NCBI RefSeq assembly: GCF_020010905.1
Contig: NZ_JAGJBY010000001.1
Coordinates: 5,228,001 to 5,292,000, forward strand
DNA length: 64,000 nucleotides
Direction of reading: 5' to 3'
DNA from: Streptomyces acidiscabies
GTDB lineage: Bacteria > Actinomycetota > Actinomycetes > Streptomycetales > Streptomycetaceae
Every line of letters begins with the position of its first letter. Within the stretch, counting starts at the first letter, position 1. The position numbers and the translations under genes are program-made. The notes below the pieces were generated by a model that did not search any database, had not been told where the DNA came from, and was given only the letters and a program-made list of their open reading frames with translations. This document shows, piece by piece, positions 16,950 through 25,138 of this stretch.

Positions 16950-18545
16950 TCAGGAGGCGCGTTCGGTCGCTCGGCCCAGGAACGCCGCCAACTGATCGAG
17001 GGCCGGGGCGTGTTCGGGAGCGGGCCGGGCCGGCGCGAGGGACCCGCCGGCGGTACGGGGCAGGCCGCCGTAGATCTCCCTGACCACCGGCAGGGCGGCG
17101 CGCGCGATGTCGGGCTCCAGATCGTGGCCGTGGCCGAGGGCGGTCGCGAGATCCCAGCCGTGCACGAGGAGTTCGACGAGGAGCTGCTCGACCACACGGC
17201 GGCCGGGGGCGGGGCCGAAGGAGCGGGTCAACATGCCGGGCTGCCGGAAGGCGGCGCGTGCCGTGGCGGCGGCGGTCGCGAAGGCGGTGACGTGGTCGTC
17301 GCCGAGGTGGTCCTCGGCGTGGCCGACGGCGGGAGACGTGCCCTGGGCCAGGGCGCCCCAGACGAGGTTCTCCCACACCAGGTGGTCGAGGAGATCCCGT
17401 ACGGTCCAGTCCGTGCAGGGGGTGGGCAGGCCGAACCGGTCCGGCCCCGCCGCGCGCACGAGCGTGCCGACGGTGTCCTGGACGCGGACGAAAGCCTCCA
17501 GCACACCCCCCGGCCAGGGGTCGCTGTCGTCGGCGTAGAGGGCTTCGAGCCGGGCGTCGCGCGCGCCCGGCGCGGGGTTGGTGAGCAGGGCGGTGACGAG
17601 CCACCGGCCCTCCTCGGCGATCCCGGCGGGCACGGGCCGGCCACCGAGGACGCACAGCAGATGCCAGAAGCGCTCGACGGCGGGCTCGGCCGCGGCGGTG
17701 AGCTGCTCGCGCAGGAGCCCGCGGGCGCCGGGACCGTCGGCGGTCACGGCCGGGCCGGTGTTCGCGCGGCTGGGCAGCCAGGCGGCGACGATACCGGCGA
17801 CGACCGGATCGGCGGCCGGGGAGTCCGCCGCGATGCCGGTCCGCATCGCTTCGCGGACGCGTGCGGTCCAGGTGTCGGTGAGCGCGCGCATCTCCGCCGC
17901 CGCGCCGGGGTCCCGTACTCCCCGCCCCTGACGAGCGGCGTACTCGGCCATGCGCCGCATGGCGGCCCGCAGTTCGTCACCGGCGACCAGCTCACCCAGC
18001 TCCAGCCACGCCTCGACCTGTTCGTCGGTGGGATCCTCCGGCAGCTCGGAGCCGGCCGCGAGGAGCCCCTCGCGGAAGTCGGGCACGTCCAGATCACCGA
18101 GGGTGCCGGTGAGGAAGTCGTGGACCAGCTCGCGGCGTTCGTCGGGGGACATGCGGGCGGTACGGGTCATCAGAGCAAGCCCTTCGTGAGTGGTACGGCG
18201 GGTGACGGCGCGCAGGACGGCCTGGTGGGTCCGCAGCCGGCGGATCTGTGCCTCCAGCGCCTCGGCGTGGGCCGCGGCCACCTCCGGGAGCCCGCCCTCG
18301 CGGTCCAGCGCGGCCCGGATCGCGCCGAGCCCCATCCCCAGGTCCCGCAGGGTGCGGGCCATCCGGAGCCGGGCCACGCCGGCGGTGTCGTACTGGCGGT
18401 AGCCGCCGGCGGTCCGGTGAACCGGGGTCACGATGCCCACGTCGGACCAGTGCCTGACCACCTTGACCGGCAGCCCGGTCCGCCGTGCCACGGCCCCGAT
18501 GCTCCACGTGGGCCCCGACGCGTCGTCCTTGCGCATGTGCTCCAC
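16950..18545 (-). CDS. MerR-family regulator fused to a TIGR03086/DinB-like domain
   Basis: 531 residues from GTG at 18545, or ATG at 18536. The N-terminus is a MerR helix-turn-helix and wing 'SIGAVARRTGLPVKVVRHW' followed by 'YRQYDTAGVARLRMARTLRDLGMGL' across residues 15-80 and a coiled dimerisation helix. The C-terminal 180 residues have 'CTDWTVRDLLDHLVWENLVW' and 'LLVELLVHGWDLATALG', the pattern of the mycothiol-dependent maleylpyruvate isomerase/DinB-like superfamily (TIGR03086). The middle (about 120-330) is helical and unassigned. A regulator carrying a thiol-enzyme-like fold could sense a small molecule. The promoter at 18550-18575 is MerR-like. Confidence 0.85.
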   Translation of the reverse strand: MEHMRKDDASGPTWSIGAVARRTGLPVKVVRHWSDVGIVTPVHRTAGGYRQYDTAGVARLRMARTLRDLGMGLGAIRAALDREGGLPEVAAAHAEALEAQIRRLRTHQAVLRAVTRRTTHEGLALMTRTARMSPDERRELVHDFLTGTLGDLDVPDFREGLLAAGSELPEDPTDEQVEAWLELGELVAGDELRAAMRRMAEYAARQGRGVRDPGAAAEMRALTDTWTARVREAMRTGIAADSPAADPVVAGIVAAWLPSRANTGPAVTADGPGARGLLREQLTAAAEPAVERFWHLLCVLGGRPVPAGIAEEGRWLVTALLTNPAPGARDARLEALYADDSDPWPGGVLEAFVRVQDTVGTLVRAAGPDRFGLPTPCTDWTVRDLLDHLVWENLVWGALAQGTSPAVGHAEDHLGDDHVTAFATAAATARAAFRQPGMLTRSFGPAPGRRVVEQLLVELLVHGWDLATALGHGHDLEPDIARAALPVVREIYGGLPRTAGGSLAPARPAPEHAPALDQLAAFLGRATERAS

Positions 18546-18549
18546 CCTC

Positions 18550-18572
18550 GACTCTCCCCCAGTGGGAGAGTC
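18550..18572 (-). promoter_or_regulatory. MerR-type operator within the regulator's own promoter
   Basis: Perfect 9-bp arms GACTCTCCC (18550-18558) and GGGAGAGTC (18564-18572) around CCAGT. Read on the minus strand, a -35-like TTGACT lies at the upstream edge and a -10-like GAGGGT follows 19 bases later, the long spacer typical of MerR-controlled promoters. The transcript would start almost at the start codon, suggesting leaderless translation. Confidence 0.7.
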
Positions 18573-18635
18573 AAGCAGCCGCCGACGGAGAAGACCCGCT
18601 TCCGTGACGGCACCTCTGCCACTAGATTTGGTGTC

Positions 18636-18821
18636 ATGACCGCCATCACCCTGCGCATCCCCGACGCCATGGACAAGCAGCTGCGGGACGCCGCCGCCGG
18701 TGCCCCCTCGCTGAACGACTACATCGTCCGCGCCGTACGCCGCCAGATGACGCTCGACGCCGCCCGCACGCTCGCCTCCCTGGCGCCCCTCGACCTCACG
18801 GGCGAGGGCGACACCCTGTGA
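18636..18821 (+). CDS. Ribbon-helix-helix antitoxin
   Basis: 61 residues from ATG at 18636. The N-terminus 'MTAITLRIPDAMDKQLRDAA' gives the beta strand and first helix of an RHH DNA-binding domain, followed by 'LNDYIVRAVRRQM'. The stop overlaps the next gene's GTG by four bases (GTGA). Size and coupling to a MazF-like gene mark it as the antitoxin of a type II pair; such antitoxins also repress their own operon. Confidence 0.75.
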   Translation: MTAITLRIPDAMDKQLRDAAAGAPSLNDYIVRAVRRQMTLDAARTLASLAPLDLTGEGDTL

Positions 18822-19129
18822 CCGTCCGCAAGGGCGACGTCTGGGACGTCGACACCGGCAAAGGCACCCGCACCGTCCTCGTCGTCAGCCTCGACGGCCT
18901 CGCCGAGGCGTACGGCGCCGTCGTCGCCGTGGTGCTCCACGCGCCCGCGCAGCACCCGGATACGGCGATGAGCGTGCGCCTGACCGCGCCGGTCGACGCC
19001 TCCCTCGTCGCCGTCAACCTCCTCCAACTGGCCGCCACGCGCTTCGAGACCGGCACACCGCACGGCAACATCGGCCCCGAACAGCAGGAGCTCGTGGACA
19101 ACGCCCTGCGCGCGGTGCTCGACCTGTAG
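18818..19129 (+). CDS. MazF/PemK-like toxin
   Basis: 103 residues from GTG at 18818. It begins 'VRKGDVWDVDTGKGTRTVLVVS', the typical first strands of the MazF/PemK (CcdB-like) barrel, and later 'SVRLTAPVDASLVAVNLLQL', the position where many family members bind RNA. It should be an mRNA interferase neutralised by the upstream RHH protein; activity is inferred from family. The pair is compact and stands alone. Confidence 0.7.
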   Translation: MTVRKGDVWDVDTGKGTRTVLVVSLDGLAEAYGAVVAVVLHAPAQHPDTAMSVRLTAPVDASLVAVNLLQLAATRFETGTPHGNIGPEQQELVDNALRAVLDL

Positions 19130-19300
19130 AAAACCCGTTGGCGGACCGCGCGGCCCCTGTTAGGTTTCCGGTGGCCGTGCGAGAGAACGAGGAGGTGGTA
19201 CCCGTGAACGCTGTATCGACATGGGTGCTCCTCTCCGGGGTCACGGTCGGGCGACAGGTCGTCCGGGAGCGCCGTCGTGTACTCCCGAAAGGCTCGACCC

Positions 19301-20050
19301 ATGCAGTTCATCTCCGAGCAGCGCCTCGACGACGGCGTCCTCGAACGTGACTTCACCCTCGGCGAGACCCCCGGCACCCTGTGGACGCCGGACTCCGCTC
19401 AGCCGCTCCCGCTGATCCTCATGGCCCACAACAACGGCATGTCCCGCAAGCAGGACCGGCTGGTGGCGAGGGCCCGCTACACGGCGGCCCGCGGTTACGC
19501 GGTGGCCTCCGTCGACGCCGCCGGCTGCGGCGACCGCCCCCGGCCGGCCGCCGCCGAACAGGCCCGCGCCGAGATCCGCCGGGCGATGCGGGCGGGCGAA
19601 CCGGCCGACGACGCCTTCGAGTCCCTCGTCGGCCCCCTGGTCACCGGCGCCGCCCCCGAATGGCTGGCCACCCTGGACGCCCTCCTCGCCCTCCCCGGCA
19701 TCGACGGCCCGGTCGGCTACTCCGGCTGGGCCGCCCTCGGCATCCACCTCACGGCGACCGACCCCCGCATCCGGGCCGCCGGCTTCTTCGCCGGGGGCTA
19801 CATCCCCCACGCCCAGCGCGAGGAGGCCCGGAAGGTCACCGTCCCCCTGCTGCTCCTGCTCCAGTGGGACGACGAGGGCAACCCCCGCGAGCGCGCCCTG
19901 GACCTGTTCGACGCGTTCGGCAGCGAACAGAAGACACTCCACGCCAACCTGGGCGGCCACACCGGCACCCCGTGGTTCGAGCTGGAGGACGGGGACCGCT
20001 TCTACGGCCGCCACCTGAAGGGGGCGCTGCTCGAAGGGAGCGCGACCTGA
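19301..20050 (+). CDS. Alpha/beta hydrolase (dienelactone hydrolase-like)
   Basis: 249 residues from ATG at 19301 with GAAAGG upstream; an earlier in-frame start at 19277 lacks a ribosome site. The fold reads 'PLILMAHNNGMSRKQDRLVARARYTAARGYAVASVDAAGCGDR' across residues 34-85, and the nucleophile elbow is 'GPVGYSGWAALGIHLTA', where Ser sits in GYSGW. 'LLQWDDEGNPRERALDLFDAFG' and 'LGGHTGTPWFE' supply the Asp and His. It is an esterase or hydrolase of unknown substrate. The 170 bases upstream contain AGGAGG before a GTG at 19204, but no convincing protein. Confidence 0.8.
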   Translation: MQFISEQRLDDGVLERDFTLGETPGTLWTPDSAQPLPLILMAHNNGMSRKQDRLVARARYTAARGYAVASVDAAGCGDRPRPAAAEQARAEIRRAMRAGEPADDAFESLVGPLVTGAAPEWLATLDALLALPGIDGPVGYSGWAALGIHLTATDPRIRAAGFFAGGYIPHAQREEARKVTVPLLLLLQWDDEGNPRERALDLFDAFGSEQKTLHANLGGHTGTPWFELEDGDRFYGRHLKGALLEGSAT

Positions 20051-20116
20051 GGTGAGCGCTACCCCAAGCACCCCCTGACGTGAGGCCCTGGCGGCGGTCC
20101 CTCCCAACAGGGCCCG

Positions 20117-20520
20117 CTACCAGAGCCGGGCGTCCTCCCGGGCTCTCGATGCGGACATGCCGAACGGGTCGGGGAAGTGGACCGCGAAGCCGATCGTGTT
20201 CTCCCACGGGGGGCGGGTGATCTGGAGAGGGGAGTGGAAGGCGTCACCGAAGACGACCCGCTTCCCGCCCGCCTCGATGACGTACACCGTGTGGCCGGGA
20301 GTGAGCCGCACCCGGGCGCCGGGGAAGGCCTCCTCGCTCTCGGCGACGGTCCGCACCTGCGGCTCCAGGGCCTGCGCTTCGAGGACGTGACGCTGCGCCC
20401 ACTCGGGTTCGGCCACGACGTAGTCGGCACGTGTGAACGCCGGCCGGGTCGTGGCCGAGCGCGGCGAGGTTGTCGAGCAGGGCGCCGCCCGTGATGACGC
20501 CGTACGTGTTCAGCGGCGGG
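20117..20520 (-). pseudogene. MBL-fold metallo-hydrolase remnant
   Basis: Two frames carry pieces of one protein. The upstream piece 'LNTYGVITGGALLDNLAALG' (near 20460-20516) resembles the segment just before the metal motif of MBL hydrolases. The downstream piece 'VAEPEWAQRHVLEAQALEPQV' to 'LTPGHTVYVIEAGGKRVVFG' and 'GMSASRAREDARLW' is the C-terminal half. A frameshift and a deletion have removed the HxHxDH metal ligands, so no activity is possible. Confidence 0.7.
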
Positions 20521-20542
20521 GCCCACCCCCAGCCTGCGCGCG

Positions 20543-20714
20543 CTGACAGCTCCGACGACCCTCGGCGAACTGGCCGCGCGGATGAACTGCGACCCCTCCA
20601 ACGCCGTCGTCGTGATCGACAAGCTGAAGGAGGGAGCTGGTCGAACGCCGCCCTCATCCCACGGACCGGTGGGCCAGGCGATTGAGCCTGACGCCGGCGG
20701 GGGTCGAGCGCTGA
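20543..20714 (+). pseudogene. MarR-family regulator fragment with a frameshift
   Basis: 'TTLGELAARMNCDPSNAVVV' followed by 'IDKLKEG' is the recognition helix and wing of a MarR protein. One extra G in the run near 20632 throws it out of frame; reading across it gives 'LVERRPHPTDRWARRLSLTP' and then TGA at 20712. The N-terminal helices are missing. It abuts the MBL remnant on the other strand; the two were probably a divergent regulator/enzyme pair before decay. Confidence 0.65.
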
Positions 20715-20875
20715 GGCGCAGGGGCGACGTAGGCGGTGGTGATCAGGGGGGTCTGGACCGGGCGGGGGCGGGCGTTGGCCATGATGGCGTCGGCTCGGAG
20801 GTGCGGGGGAGTCGATCCCGGTGCCGAGACCAGGCAGATCGCGACCGCCCCCAGCGAGAGGACCCACCACCTCAT
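20654..20875 (-). CDS. Possible small secreted protein
   Basis: 73 residues from ATG at 20875. The start 'MRWWVLSLGAVAICLVSAPG' looks like a signal peptide, followed by a short unstructured region. The 3' part overlaps the MarR remnant on the other strand and the start codon overlaps that of the VOC gene, so it may be chance. No family recognised. Confidence 0.25.
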   Translation of the reverse strand: MRWWVLSLGAVAICLVSAPGSTPPHLRADAIMANARPRPVQTPLITTAYVAPAPQRSTPAGVRLNRLAHRSVG

Positions 20876-21188
20876 GACCGACTCGAATTCGGCCCGCGTG
20901 ACGCTGCTGGTGCTGTACTCGCCCCAACGGGAGGAGTGCCGGCGCTTCTACGAGAACCTCGGCCTGCGCTTCACGGCGGAGCGGCATGGTCAGGGACCCG
21001 ACCACTACGCCGCCGTCCTCGGCGACGGCACGGTCTTCGAGCTCTACCCCGCCCGCCCGGACCGCCGGACCGACGCCCTCCGGCTGGGTCTGTCGATCGA
21101 CGGCGCGACAGCCACACCGCCACTGTCCCCGGGCCGCCACCTGCTCACCGACCCGGACGGCCGCACGGTCGAGGTCCACGCGACCTGA
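20874..21188 (+). CDS. VOC-family protein (glyoxalase/bleomycin resistance fold)
   Basis: 104 residues from ATG at 20874 with GAGAGGA upstream. The pattern 'VTLLVLYSPQREECRRFYENLGLRF' opens the first beta-alpha-beta unit and 'HLLTDPDGRTVEVHAT' closes the second, the usual end of single-module VOC proteins. Metal ligand positions cannot be assigned with confidence. Function could be a lyase, dioxygenase or binding protein. Confidence 0.8.
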   Translation: MTDSNSARVTLLVLYSPQREECRRFYENLGLRFTAERHGQGPDHYAAVLGDGTVFELYPARPDRRTDALRLGLSIDGATATPPLSPGRHLLTDPDGRTVEVHAT

Positions 21189-21377
21189 CGGCAGGTCGGC
21201 GAGAGTACGGAACATTAATCCCGGGAAGTTGCTTCCATGGAATGGATACGTCTACGGTGGTGCCCTCGGCAATCCTGCGGCGTACCGGAGTCCGCTCCCG
21301 GCGACCGCAGGAGTGCGCCGGCGTGCGTCGTGCTGCATGCTCGTAAATCCCCCTATTTCCCCTGAGGAGAGAACAAG

Positions 21378-21755
21378 ATGGCCGGTCCTTCCTTCCCCAC
21401 CGCCTGGATCGAGTTCGGCACCGACAGGCCGGACGAGGTCAAGGAGTTCTACGGCGAGATGTTCGGGTGGAAGTACGCCCTGAACACCGACATGCCCGAC
21501 GTGACCTATCACGCGGTCCTGACGCCCGGTGGCGAACTGCCGGCGGGCGGCGTCTGGGAGTCCGAGGGCAAGTTCGACAACTACGCGATCTTCTACATCC
21601 TCGTCCCGGACGTGCGGGAGGCCGTCGTGAGGGCCGAGGGCCTGGGCGCCAAGGTGCTCATGCCGCAGGTGACCGATGCCTCGGGCTTCAGCTTCGCCCG
21701 GCTGGAGGACACCGCGGGCAACCACTTCGGCGTGTACGCGGTCCCCGCTCGGTGA
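21378..21755 (+). CDS. VOC-family protein
   Basis: 125 residues from ATG at 21378 with GAGGAGA upstream. 'TAWIEFGTDRPDEVKEFYGEMFGWKY' and 'EGLGAKVLMPQVTDASGFSF' followed by 'DTAGNHFGVYAV' are the repeat halves of a VOC fold, like small glyoxalase-related proteins. It converges with a MarR gene 27 bases downstream. The 190 bases upstream, after the previous gene, hold only the promoter region. Confidence 0.85.
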   Translation: MAGPSFPTAWIEFGTDRPDEVKEFYGEMFGWKYALNTDMPDVTYHAVLTPGGELPAGGVWESEGKFDNYAIFYILVPDVREAVVRAEGLGAKVLMPQVTDASGFSFARLEDTAGNHFGVYAVPAR

Positions 21756-21782
21756 CTTTTGCGGGAGGGCTGCCCGGCGCCG

Positions 21783-22211
21783 TTACACGGGTCGAGCAGC
21801 CCGCAGCGTTCTGAGCGTGGCGCCGAAAGTCTCCAGCTCGTCCTCGGACAGCACCGAACCGATCCGCAGGTCGAGTTCCGCCTCGAAGTCCTTCTCCGCC
21901 GCGTCCGTCAACCGCCGTCCCTCGGGGGTGAGTTCGATGAGGGAGGAGCGCCGGTCGTTCGGGTTCGGGCGGCGGCGGCAGTAACCGGACGCCTCCAGCC
22001 GGTCGACGACTTTGCTGGTGCCCCCGACCGTGATTCCGAACGCCTCCGCGACGTCCTGGACGCGGCACTCGGAGCGCTGCCCGAGGAGGCGCATCACCTC
22101 GAACGAGGTGAGGGGGAGGCCGTGCGCGGCCTGCAACCGTGCGTCGACGGCGTTCCACAGCTCGATCTCGAACTGGACGAGATCGCGGTACACCTGCTTG
22201 AGATCAGCCAC
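21783..22211 (-). CDS. MarR-family transcriptional regulator
   Basis: 142 residues from ATG at 22211. The winged helix reads 'SECRVQDVAEAFGITVGGTSKVVDRLEASGYCRRRPNPNDRRSS' over residues 45-90, with the wing basic residues intact. Family members are dimeric repressors released by phenolic or oxidant ligands. It is divergent from an HxlR gene; an inverted repeat at 22240-22259 lies between them and could be its operator. A Cys in the wing-proximal segment ('GYCRRR') could be redox-sensitive, but this is only a possibility. Confidence 0.88.
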   Translation of the reverse strand: MADLKQVYRDLVQFEIELWNAVDARLQAAHGLPLTSFEVMRLLGQRSECRVQDVAEAFGITVGGTSKVVDRLEASGYCRRRPNPNDRRSSLIELTPEGRRLTDAAEKDFEAELDLRIGSVLSEDELETFGATLRTLRAARPV

Positions 22212-22239
22212 AAGTCATCTTCCACAGAACATGCTTCCA

Positions 22240-22259
22240 GGAATACCGAATGGTAGTCC
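22240..22259. promoter_or_regulatory. Candidate operator between marR-like and hxlR-like genes
   Basis: GGAATACC (22240-22247) and GGTAGTCC (22252-22259) pair at seven of eight positions around GAAT, a spacing typical of MarR sites. It lies 29 bases upstream of the MarR start. Confidence 0.45.
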
Positions 22260-22300
22260 CGCAAGTACGTCCCACGTGAACGAGCAAGGGCGTGCCACGC

Positions 22301-22669
22301 ATGACACAGCATCCGGCCTTCGACATCCTCACGGCGACCTGTCCCTCCCGGACCTCGCTCGCCCGCATCGCCAACAAGTGGACGGCCATGGTCGTCATCG
22401 CCCTCACCGGAGGCCCGCTGCGCTTCGGTGACCTGCGTACGACGGTGGACGGCATCAGCGCGAAGGTCCTCACGGACACCCTCCGGGACCTGGAGCGCGA
22501 CGGCATCGTCACGCGGCACAGCTACACCGAGGTCCCGCCCCGCGTCGAGTACGAACTGACCGACCTGGGCCGCAGCCTGCACGCACCCCTCGAAGCGCTG
22601 GGCCGCTGGGCGGAGGAGCACATGGCCGAGGTGATGGCGGCTCGTGAGGACTACGACGCCCGGACCTGA
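22301..22669 (+). CDS. HxlR-family transcriptional regulator
   Basis: 122 residues from ATG at 22301; a GTG at 22292 is possible but too close to the AAGG site. 'IANKWTAMVVIALTGGPLRFGDLRTTVDGISAKVLTDTLRDLERDG' spans the winged helix typical of HxlR, and 'VPPRVEYELTDLGRSL' is the conserved wing/effector segment. The N-terminal Cys (in 'TATCPSR') is where redox- or quinone-sensing HxlR members often carry their reactive Cys. Target unknown; divergent MarR is its neighbour. Confidence 0.88.
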   Translation: MTQHPAFDILTATCPSRTSLARIANKWTAMVVIALTGGPLRFGDLRTTVDGISAKVLTDTLRDLERDGIVTRHSYTEVPPRVEYELTDLGRSLHAPLEALGRWAEEHMAEVMAAREDYDART

Positions 22670-22683
22670 CGTACACACGGGAA

Positions 22684-22720
22684 CGATGCCGCCGCGAGTC
22701 CGGAACTCGCGGCGGCATCG
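22684..22720. terminator. Bidirectional terminator
   Basis: Perfect 16-bp stem (22684-22699 and 22705-22720) with a 5-base loop CCGGA, between the converging hxlR-like and DUF4142 genes. Confidence 0.85.
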
Positions 22721-22729
22721 TCGTGCGGA

Positions 22730-23503
22730 TCAGCCGCCGACAGGATCGGCGGTCACCCCGTCCTCGGTGCCGGCGATGGCGTCGATGTCGAGCGGTGTGG
22801 TGGTCGCGGTCGGCGGCGGCTCCAGGACGAGGACCTGTCCGCCCGCGACGCCGGGCGGCGGCGTGAGGTCGGACTTCGGGAGCCTGGGCGGGGTCGTCTG
22901 CTGGAAGAGGGTCTGGTCGATGTCGACGAGACCGGTCTGCTCCATCTGGACGATGTGGTCGAGGACGATGTCGTTGCCCTGGTCGGCGAGGGAGCGCACC
23001 AGCGTGTTCTTGGTGGTGGCGCGGATCTTCGCGACGGTGGTGAAGATCGAGCCGTGCGTCTGGCGCAGGATGTTGGCGTACTCGCGGTCGAACTGGTCGC
23101 CCTTGCTCGCGGAGGCCAGCTGGCTGACGAAGCCGACCTGTTGGGGGCTGGCGACGTTCGGCAGGGTGATGTTCAGCAGGGGGGCGATCTTGCGGCAGGT
23201 GACGTCGAGGGCGGCGTGGCCGTCGATGAGGTGTTCGCTCGCGTTGACGACGCCCTTGCTGGTGCCCTTCTGGAGGCCCATCTGGCCGACGGGGTACTCC
23301 CACAGTCCGGCGGCGCGGACCTTGACGACGAAGTCCCGGTCAGCCTCGGTCAGGGGACCCCACTGGGTGTCGGCGATGATCCTCTCGCCGCCGGTGGATG
23401 CCTTCTCGATGCCGAGCATCGACGGGTAGACGAGCGCGGCGAGCGTCATGGTGAGAGCGCCGCCCACGAAGAGGGTTCCTATCGCGTTGCGGGTGAAGCG
23501 CAC
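22730..23503 (-). CDS. DUF4142 domain protein, membrane-anchored or secreted
   Basis: 257 residues from GTG at 23503 behind AGGAGGAAC. One N-terminal hydrophobic segment 'IGTLFVGGALTMTLAALVYP' acts as a signal anchor. The body has the DUF4142 helical pattern: 'LTEADRDFVVKVRAAGLWE', 'ASEHLIDGHAALDVTCRKIAPLL' and 'FDREYANILRQTHGSIF'. The tail is Pro-rich. DUF4142 has no established activity; it is ferritin-like in outline. The upstream frame to 23548 is an extension without its own ribosome site. Confidence 0.8.
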   Translation of the reverse strand: MRFTRNAIGTLFVGGALTMTLAALVYPSMLGIEKASTGGERIIADTQWGPLTEADRDFVVKVRAAGLWEYPVGQMGLQKGTSKGVVNASEHLIDGHAALDVTCRKIAPLLNITLPNVASPQQVGFVSQLASASKGDQFDREYANILRQTHGSIFTTVAKIRATTKNTLVRSLADQGNDIVLDHIVQMEQTGLVDIDQTLFQQTTPPRLPKSDLTPPPGVAGGQVLVLEPPPTATTTPLDIDAIAGTEDGVTADPVGG

Positions 23504-23595
23504 CGTTCCTCCTGTCGGGTACGGGTGGTTATGTCGAGGGCATGACAATCCTTCTCGCCGGCCCAGCCGGAAGCGCTCGTCGCGGAACGCCCCCT

Positions 23596-23640
23596 CCGCC
23601 GGGGTCCGGAGTGCCTGTCACTGGCTCCGGACCCCGGCGG
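23596..23640. terminator. Strong hairpin terminator downstream of the SnoaL-like gene
   Basis: Perfect 16-bp stem (23596-23611 with 23625-23640), 13-base loop. It ends the minus-strand SnoaL-like transcript and insulates the DUF4142 promoter. Confidence 0.85.
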
Positions 23641-23651
23641 GCGAGGTCCGC

Positions 23652-24047
23652 CTACTCGCCCCAGAAGGCGTCCTCGGCGGCCTGGTCGGCGGAGAAGAGC
23701 CACACCTCGACGATCTTCCCGTCGCCGACGCGCAGGACGTCCACGCCGTCCATGCTCATGGACGCGCCGTCGCGCCGGCCGGCGAAGTGGATGTTCGCGG
23801 CCACCGTGTCGCTGTTCCCCATCAGGGCGTGGACGGTGTCGATGGCGAAGGTCCCCTGGCTGGCCTCCATCATCCCGCCGAGCATCGCGAAGACGGCGTC
23901 ACGCCCTTTGTGCTCGCCGGAGAACCGGTTGGCGCCCGGCTGATGCCAGACGACGTCCTCGCCGAGGAGCTCCCCGACCTTGCGCAGGTCGCCCGTCTGG
24001 ATGGCCGTGAAGTACTCGCGGGCGATGTCGACGTTCTTGCTGGTCAT
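23652..24047 (-). CDS. SnoaL-like / NTF2-fold protein
   Basis: 131 residues from ATG at 24047 with AGGAGG upstream. 'VDIAREYFTAIQTGDLRKVGELLGEDVVWHQPG' and 'IVEVWLFSADQAAEDAFWG' are typical of the SnoaL/ketosteroid-isomerase-like nuclear transport factor 2 fold. Such proteins act as small isomerases, hydrolases or binding proteins. It is a single gene with its own terminator. The 230 bases upstream (24048-24276) hold its promoter region; a GGTAACCGGTCAC sequence near 24174 is mildly palindromic. Confidence 0.82.
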   Translation of the reverse strand: MTSKNVDIAREYFTAIQTGDLRKVGELLGEDVVWHQPGANRFSGEHKGRDAVFAMLGGMMEASQGTFAIDTVHALMGNSDTVAANIHFAGRRDGASMSMDGVDVLRVGDGKIVEVWLFSADQAAEDAFWGE

Positions 24048-24276
24048 GACGGTTCCTCCTGATGCCCGCGAGGGTGCGGGCGGTGTGGCGCTCTGACAAC
24101 AGGCTGGGGGTGACGGGTGGCGGGCCGCAATTCGGGGATGTTCACCCCTCGCCCGCCCTCCTATGGTCACCGTCGGTAACCGGTCACCTCAACGTAACCA
24201 ATGGGTTCATGTGTCGCAGGTCACAGGTGATGGGGTGGATGTGCGCGGCCGTCAGGGGGTGCACGCCGGGCGGCGG

Positions 24277-25131
24277 CTACAGGCCGATGTCGGCCAGCCA
24301 CTGGCCGGCGGTCCGCGGGGTGAGGCCCAGCAGTTTCCGCGCGGACCGCTCGGCCGGGATCGCGTGGTGCGGCAGCGTGCTCATGGCCCGGTAGCCCGCA
24401 GCGACATCCGCGGCCGGACCCTCGCCCAGCAGGGGCGCGGCGGCGGTGCGGAAGGCCTCCGGGGAGAGGGGTTCGAAGACGACCTTCCGGCCCGTCCGCG
24501 CCGCGAAGGCCGCGGCGATGTCCTCCCCGGTGATCGCCGGGTCCTGCCCGACGGCGACCACACCGGTCACGTCCGTGCGGTCGAACAGGGCGACGGCGGC
24601 ATCGGCGATGTCCAGGTGGGAGGTCCATGCGACCCGGAAACCGGCGGGCAGCGGATAGCGCAGCACGCCCTCCTCCCGGACCGCCTCGGCGACGAACGGC
24701 AGGAGCAGGTTCTCGAAGTACAGCCGAGGCTCGATCACCGCGTATGGAACCCCGCTGTCCGCCAGCCCCTCGACGAGCAGCGCAACCGCGCTCCCGAAAC
24801 CGTCACCGCCGACGGAGCCCAGGACGAACCCGCTGGTCGAGAACACCACCCGGCCGGGACGGGCCTCGCGTACGGCGGCGACGACGTTGCGGGCGTAGAC
24901 CAGCCGGTCGGCCTCCGGGACCACCGGCAGATGGACGAAGACGCCCTCCGAGCCCCGGTAGACGTCGGTGAGGGCGGAGGGAGAGGTGTAGTCGACGGCC
25001 GCGATCCGCGCGCCGGGGACGGATGCGGACGCGTCACGGGTGAGTGCGACGACGGACTTGCCCGCAGCGGACAGCGCGGCGACGACGGGAGCCCCTTGGG
25101 CGCCGGTGGCGCCGTGAATCACATAAGTCAT
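24277..25131 (-). CDS. NmrA-like NAD(P)H-binding oxidoreductase
   Basis: 284 residues from ATG at 25131. The Rossmann motif 'VIHGATGAQGAPVVAALSAAG' sits at the N-terminus; 'GEGPAADVAAGYRAMSTLP' and the C-terminal pattern match NmrA/HSCARG and quinone oxidoreductase 2-like atypical SDRs. It is divergent from an HxlR gene; HxlR/oxidoreductase pairs commonly handle quinones or aldehydes. The HxlR gene is now broken by an ISAs1 insertion, so this gene may be deregulated. Two inverted arms at 25139-25177 lie between them. Confidence 0.85.
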   Translation of the reverse strand: MTYVIHGATGAQGAPVVAALSAAGKSVVALTRDASASVPGARIAAVDYTSPSALTDVYRGSEGVFVHLPVVPEADRLVYARNVVAAVREARPGRVVFSTSGFVLGSVGGDGFGSAVALLVEGLADSGVPYAVIEPRLYFENLLLPFVAEAVREEGVLRYPLPAGFRVAWTSHLDIADAAVALFDRTDVTGVVAVGQDPAITGEDIAAAFAARTGRKVVFEPLSPEAFRTAAAPLLGEGPAADVAAGYRAMSTLPHHAIPAERSARKLLGLTPRTAGQWLADIGL

Positions 25132-25138
25132 GGCGTCA

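Noticed and set aside
19138..19350. Small plus-strand frame before the alpha/beta hydrolase
   Set aside because: Contains an AGGAGG site before a GTG at 19204, but the protein has no recognisable character and runs into the hydrolase start.
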